Shown: piece by piece, positions 60,336 through 64,000 of the stretch | Layout of the letters: each line of letters begins with the position of its first letter | How positions within the stretch are numbered: position 1 is the first letter of the stretch | Assembly (NCBI GenBank): GCA_036252795.1 | Contig: DASYHY010000190.1 | Span: 1 to 64,000 of the forward strand | Source of the DNA: Aurantimonas sp036252795 | GTDB taxonomy: Bacteria > Pseudomonadota > Alphaproteobacteria > Rhizobiales > Rhizobiaceae | Direction: 5' to 3' | Length of the DNA stretch: 64,000 bases | Program-made: the position numbers and the translations under genes | Notes under the pieces: model-generated | What the model was told of the DNA's origin: nothing | The model's input: only the letters and a program-made list of their open reading frames with translations | Databases searched by the model: none

Positions 60336-61894
60336 GGTGCGGGCACCGAGACACCGGTCAGCAGCGCGAAGCGTTGCCCGGCAGAGGGCGCCGCAATCGC
60401 GGCCAGGCCGTTCGCCTTCAGCACGGCGGCGATCGCCAGCGCACGGCGCTGCGACAGATTGGGCCGGTCGGGCGGCGTTCCGGGCGGAAGGCCGGGCACG
60501 CCGAGCGCCGGCATGTTCCAGCGGCGGGCAGCCCAGGCAGACGTCAGCACAGCGCTTTGCGCAGCGGCGTCGAGCGTATCGACATTATCGGCGAATGCGA
60601 TCTCCGGCAGAGGGGTCTGGGGCGGTACGATCACGACCGACCAGCCCTCCGTCTCGGCTGCGGCGCGGGCCTCAAGCGTGCGATAGGTAGCGACGGTGGC
60701 TCCGGGCAGGACGGCGGCAGCTGCTGTCGCACGCCGGTGATCGCGGTCGATCGTCACGTCATCGGCCGAAACGCCTGTTACAAGAGCGATCATCTTGCTC
60801 AGCGCGGTCATGCGCTGCGCCTCCTGACCGGCCATATCCCCGGCCTGCCGCAACTCTTCGCGCTGCGCTTCCAGGGCACCTGCGCCCGCCTCGAGCAGGA
60901 TCTGATCGAGATTGAGCCGGATCGGCCGTCCGAGCTTCTCCTGCAGCGCCGCTTGGAGCGCGGGCGTCTTCTGCATGGAGCCGCGCGGCGTGATAACCAC
61001 GGCGCGGACGAGCAGCGGGGCGGCCGCGAAGTCGAGGTCGAGCTGGGTGACGCGCGCCTTCTCCCCGAAGCGTTCGTTTAGCAGCGCGCGTGTCTGCGAC
61101 ACGGCAAGGGCTTCGCGGCCGATGCGGTTGAGCGAGATGCCGAGCGGCACCGCCATCGCCACGAACACGAGGATCAGGACTAGCGTCTGCGCCCAGCTCT
61201 GACGTCGGGAGAGATGGTGCCCGAAGCCGTAGAAGCGCGCCATCGCCGTAGCCGAGAGCGCGATGGTGATGAAGTTGGTGATGAACAGGGCCAGCGCCCC
61301 GGCGCCTACCGGAACGTTGCGGGTGGCAAGGCCATAGCCGACGACCGCGAGCGGCGGCATCAGCGCGGTCGCGATCGCGACGCCCACGATCGTCTCGCCC
61401 CGCCCGCGGATGATTGCGAAGGTGCCGGCCAGCGCGGCGAAGAGCGCAACCGCCAGGTCAAAGAGGTTGGGACGCGTGCGCGCGACGATCTCCGCCGTGG
61501 GCGCCTGCAAGGGGGAAAACAGCACGATAAGCGCCGTGAAGGCGACCGCCGCACCCGCGCCGATCGCCAGCGCCTTCAGCGAGCGGCGTAGCTCTGCGAA
61601 GTCGAACAGCGCCAGGCTGAAGCCGAAACCCAGGATCGGACTCATCAGCGGCGAGATCAGCATCGCGCCGATCACGACGGCGGGTGAGGAGAGGAGGAGT
61701 CCAAGCACCGCGATGCCTGCCGACATCATGGTCATGAAGGCGAAGCGCGCGGACCAGCCGCTATCCTCCACGATGCGGGCCACCACAGCTTCGTGATCGA
61801 CGCGGCCAACAATCGAACGCCGCCACCAGCGGTAAAGCGTAAGCTGTGCCAACCGCGTGGTCAGATCCGAGGTGCTTCCGAGTGCTTCAGCCAT
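60332..61894 (-). CDS. DUF389 membrane protein
   Basis: Protein of 520 residues. The N-terminal half has ~6 membrane segments, including the DUF389 signature SSPAVVIGAMLISPLMSPILGFGFSLAL (shown by its parts VVIGAMLISPLM and ILGFGFSLAL) and ATALMPPLAVVGYGLA. A soluble C-terminal part with strands (KARVTQLDLDFAAAPLLVRAVVITP) and a further domain follows, with similarity to a BON/OmpA-like end (RRALAIAAVLKANGLA). Function unknown. Confidence 0.88.
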   Translation of the reverse strand: MAEALGSTSDLTTRLAQLTLYRWWRRSIVGRVDHEAVVARIVEDSGWSARFAFMTMMSAGIAVLGLLLSSPAVVIGAMLISPLMSPILGFGFSLALFDFAELRRSLKALAIGAGAAVAFTALIVLFSPLQAPTAEIVARTRPNLFDLAVALFAALAGTFAIIRGRGETIVGVAIATALMPPLAVVGYGLATRNVPVGAGALALFITNFITIALSATAMARFYGFGHHLSRRQSWAQTLVLILVFVAMAVPLGISLNRIGREALAVSQTRALLNERFGEKARVTQLDLDFAAAPLLVRAVVITPRGSMQKTPALQAALQEKLGRPIRLNLDQILLEAGAGALEAQREELRQAGDMAGQEAQRMTALSKMIALVTGVSADDVTIDRDHRRATAAAAVLPGATVATYRTLEARAAAETEGWSVVIVPPQTPLPEIAFADNVDTLDAAAQSAVLTSAWAARRWNMPALGVPGLPPGTPPDRPNLSQRRALAIAAVLKANGLAAIAAPSAGQRFALLTGVSVPAP

Positions 61895-61927
61895 GGTGCG
61901 GTCTTATGGGCAAGATGAGGCACGCGG

Positions 61928-63163
61928 TCACGCTTCGACTTGCCGTGACCTGGATCCACAAAGGCGAAGGACGCCGTAGCCTGCACAGGCGGAGAGCAAT
62001 GAGCCGGTGAGAATGCCGACCTTCACCTCGTCCACCAGGTCAGCATCGGCAAATGCGAGCCCGGCGATGAAGAGGCTCATGGTGAAGCCAATGCCGCACA
62101 GCAGGGCCGTACCATAGACCTGGGGCCATGACGCGCCGCCTGGCGGCCGGGCGAAACCAAGGCGCGCCGCTCCCCAGACGGCGCCAAGCACGCCGACCTG
62201 CTTGCCGACGAACAGGCCGGCGGCGACGCCGAGTGGCAGGGGTGACAACAAGGTAGCCAGCCCGATGCCGACGACCGTTACGCCGGCATTGGCAAAGCCG
62301 AAGACGGGAACGATGAGGTAGGCAACCCAAGATTGCAGCGCATGTTCAAGCCGGTGAAGCGGAGAGTCCCGCGCATCCGGTGCGCCAGGCGAGCGGCGGA
62401 TCGGGATCAGGCTGGCGGTCAGTACGCCTGCGATCGTTGCGTGAATGCCCGATGACCAGATCGCAAACCAGAGCAGCAGGCCGAGCATCAGGTAGGGCCA
62501 GAGCCGTACAACGCCCAAGCGGTTAAGAACGAACATGAGACCTAGGATCAGCGCCGCAGCGAGGAGGGCAGGGCCGCTCACCGCACTTGTATAGGCGACG
62601 GCGATGACAGCGACTGCTCCCATATCGTCGACAATGGCCACGGTGGTCAGAAAGAGCTTGAGCGATGGCGGCGCCCTGTTGCCGAGCAGTGCCATTACCC
62701 CAAGCGCGAAGGCAATGTCGGTTGCCGACGGGATCGCCCAGCCGCGCGCTAGGCCGGGGGTTGATGCGGCTACGGCGAGGTAGACCAAAGCCGGAACAAT
62801 CATGCCGCTCAACGCCGCGACCGCCGGCAGCGCCCGGTCAGACCAGGAAGCCAGATGACCGTCGACCAGTTCGCGCTTGATCTCGAGCCCGACGAGCAGA
62901 AAGAACAGCGTCATGAGCCCATCATTGATCCAGTGCAGGATCGACAGCGGGCCGACATGCTGCGCCAACGCCGCGAAGTAGGCGGGCGCAAGCGGGCTGT
63001 TGGCGATCGCCATTGCGGCGAGCGCCGCAACGATCAGGACGATCCCGCCCGACGCACCGCTGCGCAGGAAGGCGCGCATTGCAGATCGCGGACGAACCAC
63101 CGTGTCCACGATTTTCTTGGCGACGGCAACGGCCGGCGCAGCAGGCGCGGGAAGATCTGACAA
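61928..63163 (-). CDS. nhaA: NhaA Na+/H+ antiporter
   Basis: Membrane protein of 411 residues with ~12 segments. NhaA features are LHWINDGLMTLFFLLVGLEIKRELV, shown in parts (NDGLMTLFFLLVGLE, KREL), PSATDIAFALGVMALLG and the paired Asp site TVAIVDDMGAVAVIA. It excretes Na+ and Li+ at high pH in exchange for 2 H+. Separate from the cluster above by 33 nt. A GGTCACG/CGTGACC repeat (61926-61950) covers its stop. Confidence 0.95.
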   Translation of the reverse strand: MSDLPAPAAPAVAVAKKIVDTVVRPRSAMRAFLRSGASGGIVLIVAALAAMAIANSPLAPAYFAALAQHVGPLSILHWINDGLMTLFFLLVGLEIKRELVDGHLASWSDRALPAVAALSGMIVPALVYLAVAASTPGLARGWAIPSATDIAFALGVMALLGNRAPPSLKLFLTTVAIVDDMGAVAVIAVAYTSAVSGPALLAAALILGLMFVLNRLGVVRLWPYLMLGLLLWFAIWSSGIHATIAGVLTASLIPIRRSPGAPDARDSPLHRLEHALQSWVAYLIVPVFGFANAGVTVVGIGLATLLSPLPLGVAAGLFVGKQVGVLGAVWGAARLGFARPPGGASWPQVYGTALLCGIGFTMSLFIAGLAFADADLVDEVKVGILTGSLLSACAGYGVLRLCGSRSRQVEA

Positions 63164-63337
63164 GAATGGGCCTCGGGCGCAGAAACACGCGCTGGCGGCC
63201 CGACCAGCGCTTCAACCTGCCCGATCAAACGCCCGGACACCCTGTGCCTCTATCCCACGCGAGGTTGGCGCGGGCAAGTCACGGCTGGCTACTGCCTCCA
63301 AGCGACAAGCGATCAACGATGATCTACTGCCTTCGCG

Positions 63338-64000
63338 ATGAGATCAGCAAAGCCAGGTGCGCGCACGACGCCGCGTTTCTACCGCCGCAGCGTTCTTTCG
63401 CCGTCGGTGACCCTGCTCGCACGGGTTGCGGCCGCGCTGGTGCTGGTGGGCATCGCTCTGGCGGGACACTGGTTCGACCGGGAGGGGCTGCGCGACAACA
63501 CGGATGGCGTAGTGTCGTTCCTGGACGTCGTCTACTTCACCATGATCACCGTCACAACCGTGGGTTACGGCGACATCGTGCCAGTGACCGACCGGGCGCG
63601 GATGTTCGACACATTCGTGGTGACGCCGGTACGCGTGTTCGTCTGGCTGATTTTTCTGGGCTCGGCCTATAGTTTTCTTCTCCGCAACACCTGGGAGCGT
63701 TGGCGCATGGCGGCCATCCAACGGCGATTACACGATCACACGATCATCTGCGGCTTCGGCGCGACCGGGCGGGAGGCCGCGGACGAGCTGGTGCGCCGCG
63801 GTTGTCCACCGGGTGAGATCGTGGTGGTCGATCAGTCGGAGAGCGCTCTCGAGGAGGCCGTGGACCAGGAGCTGGCGACCGTGCACGGCGATGCCACGCA
63901 CAACGCCGTCCTGGCGGCCGCGGGGATCGAGCGGGCACGGTCGCTGATCGTCACGCCCGGGCGCGACGATACCGCCGTGCTCATTGCGCTTACCGCGCGG
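63338..64000 (+). CDS. K+ channel with RCK/TrkA-N domain (3' end off the window)
   Basis: At least 221 residues from the ATG at 63338; the frame is open to the right edge. After a basic N-terminus, two membrane helices (LLARVAAALVLVGIALAGHWF, VRVFVWLIFLGSAYSFLL) flank a pore loop with the selectivity filter TVGYGD at 74-79. An RCK domain begins HDHTIICGFGATGREAADEL (nucleotide motif GFGATG) and continues VVVDQSESALEEA, HGDATHNAVL. This is a Kch/MthK-type ligand-gated channel. No ribosome-binding site stands out. Confidence 0.9.
   Translation, partial: MRSAKPGARTTPRFYRRSVLSPSVTLLARVAAALVLVGIALAGHWFDREGLRDNTDGVVSFLDVVYFTMITVTTVGYGDIVPVTDRARMFDTFVVTPVRVFVWLIFLGSAYSFLLRNTWERWRMAAIQRRLHDHTIICGFGATGREAADELVRRGCPPGEIVVVDQSESALEEAVDQELATVHGDATHNAVLAAAGIERARSLIVTPGRDDTAVLIALTAR

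Overview
The window is GC-rich DNA of alphaproteobacterial, most likely sphingomonad, type. The support is gene content: an SOS box in the alphaproteobacterial GTTC-N7-GTTC form, MucR, an imuA-imuB-dnaE2 cassette, an FnrL-type regulator, and many GTG starts with ATGA/GTGA coupling. It reads as plasmid, megaplasmid or integrated-element DNA. No rep, parAB pair, rRNA or tRNA was recognised.

Layout: 1-855 is a hairpin-rich ~280-bp tandem repeat running off the left edge. 1.0-8.2 kb is a conjugative DNA-processing module arranged like trwABC of R388: a ribbon-helix-helix regulator behind a perfect palindrome, a coupling ATPase, and a MobF relaxase-helicase. A candidate oriT lies upstream. 8.2-14.8 kb is a tightly coupled run of 14 mostly unknown genes, including a coupling-protein paralogue without a P-loop, a Cys-rich secreted peptide, a CsgG-like protein, a NERD protein and an SGNH hydrolase. 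14.9-23.2 kb is an accessory region: MucR, two tandem 46-residue membrane proteins, a CBASS-like CD-NTase/SLATT pair with no ordinary start codon, a ParB-fold protein, an SRAP gene cut by an IS110-family element, lower-GC secreted proteins, and HU. 23.3-33.3 kb holds a degenerate GGDEF protein, the SOS mutasome cassette with a LexA box, a tyrosine recombinase and a VapBC pair.

Two closely related serine recombinase genes in the same orientation (33.5 kb, frameshifted; 55.1 kb, intact) bracket a segment with a respiratory theme. It carries cyoABCD-SURF1, an MFS transporter, a flavodoxin-fold quinone reductase, a histidine-kinase-like protein, Fnr, OmpW, HemN, a frameshifted second Fnr, a GNAT protein, an L,D-transpeptidase and a MASE1-PAS-GGDEF protein. 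It also carries an in-frame chimera of a UbiH-type monooxygenase and an NhaP antiporter, a DASS-type carrier, CsbD and a NYN protein. Four FNR-type boxes sit in its intergenic regions, so the segment looks like one oxygen-responsive regulon. 55.8-64 kb holds DUF305 and a transport/pH cluster: an APC-like permease, DUF2254, NhaP, DUF389, NhaA and a K+ channel cut by the right edge.

Family calls rest on motifs read by eye. No database or structure search was run.
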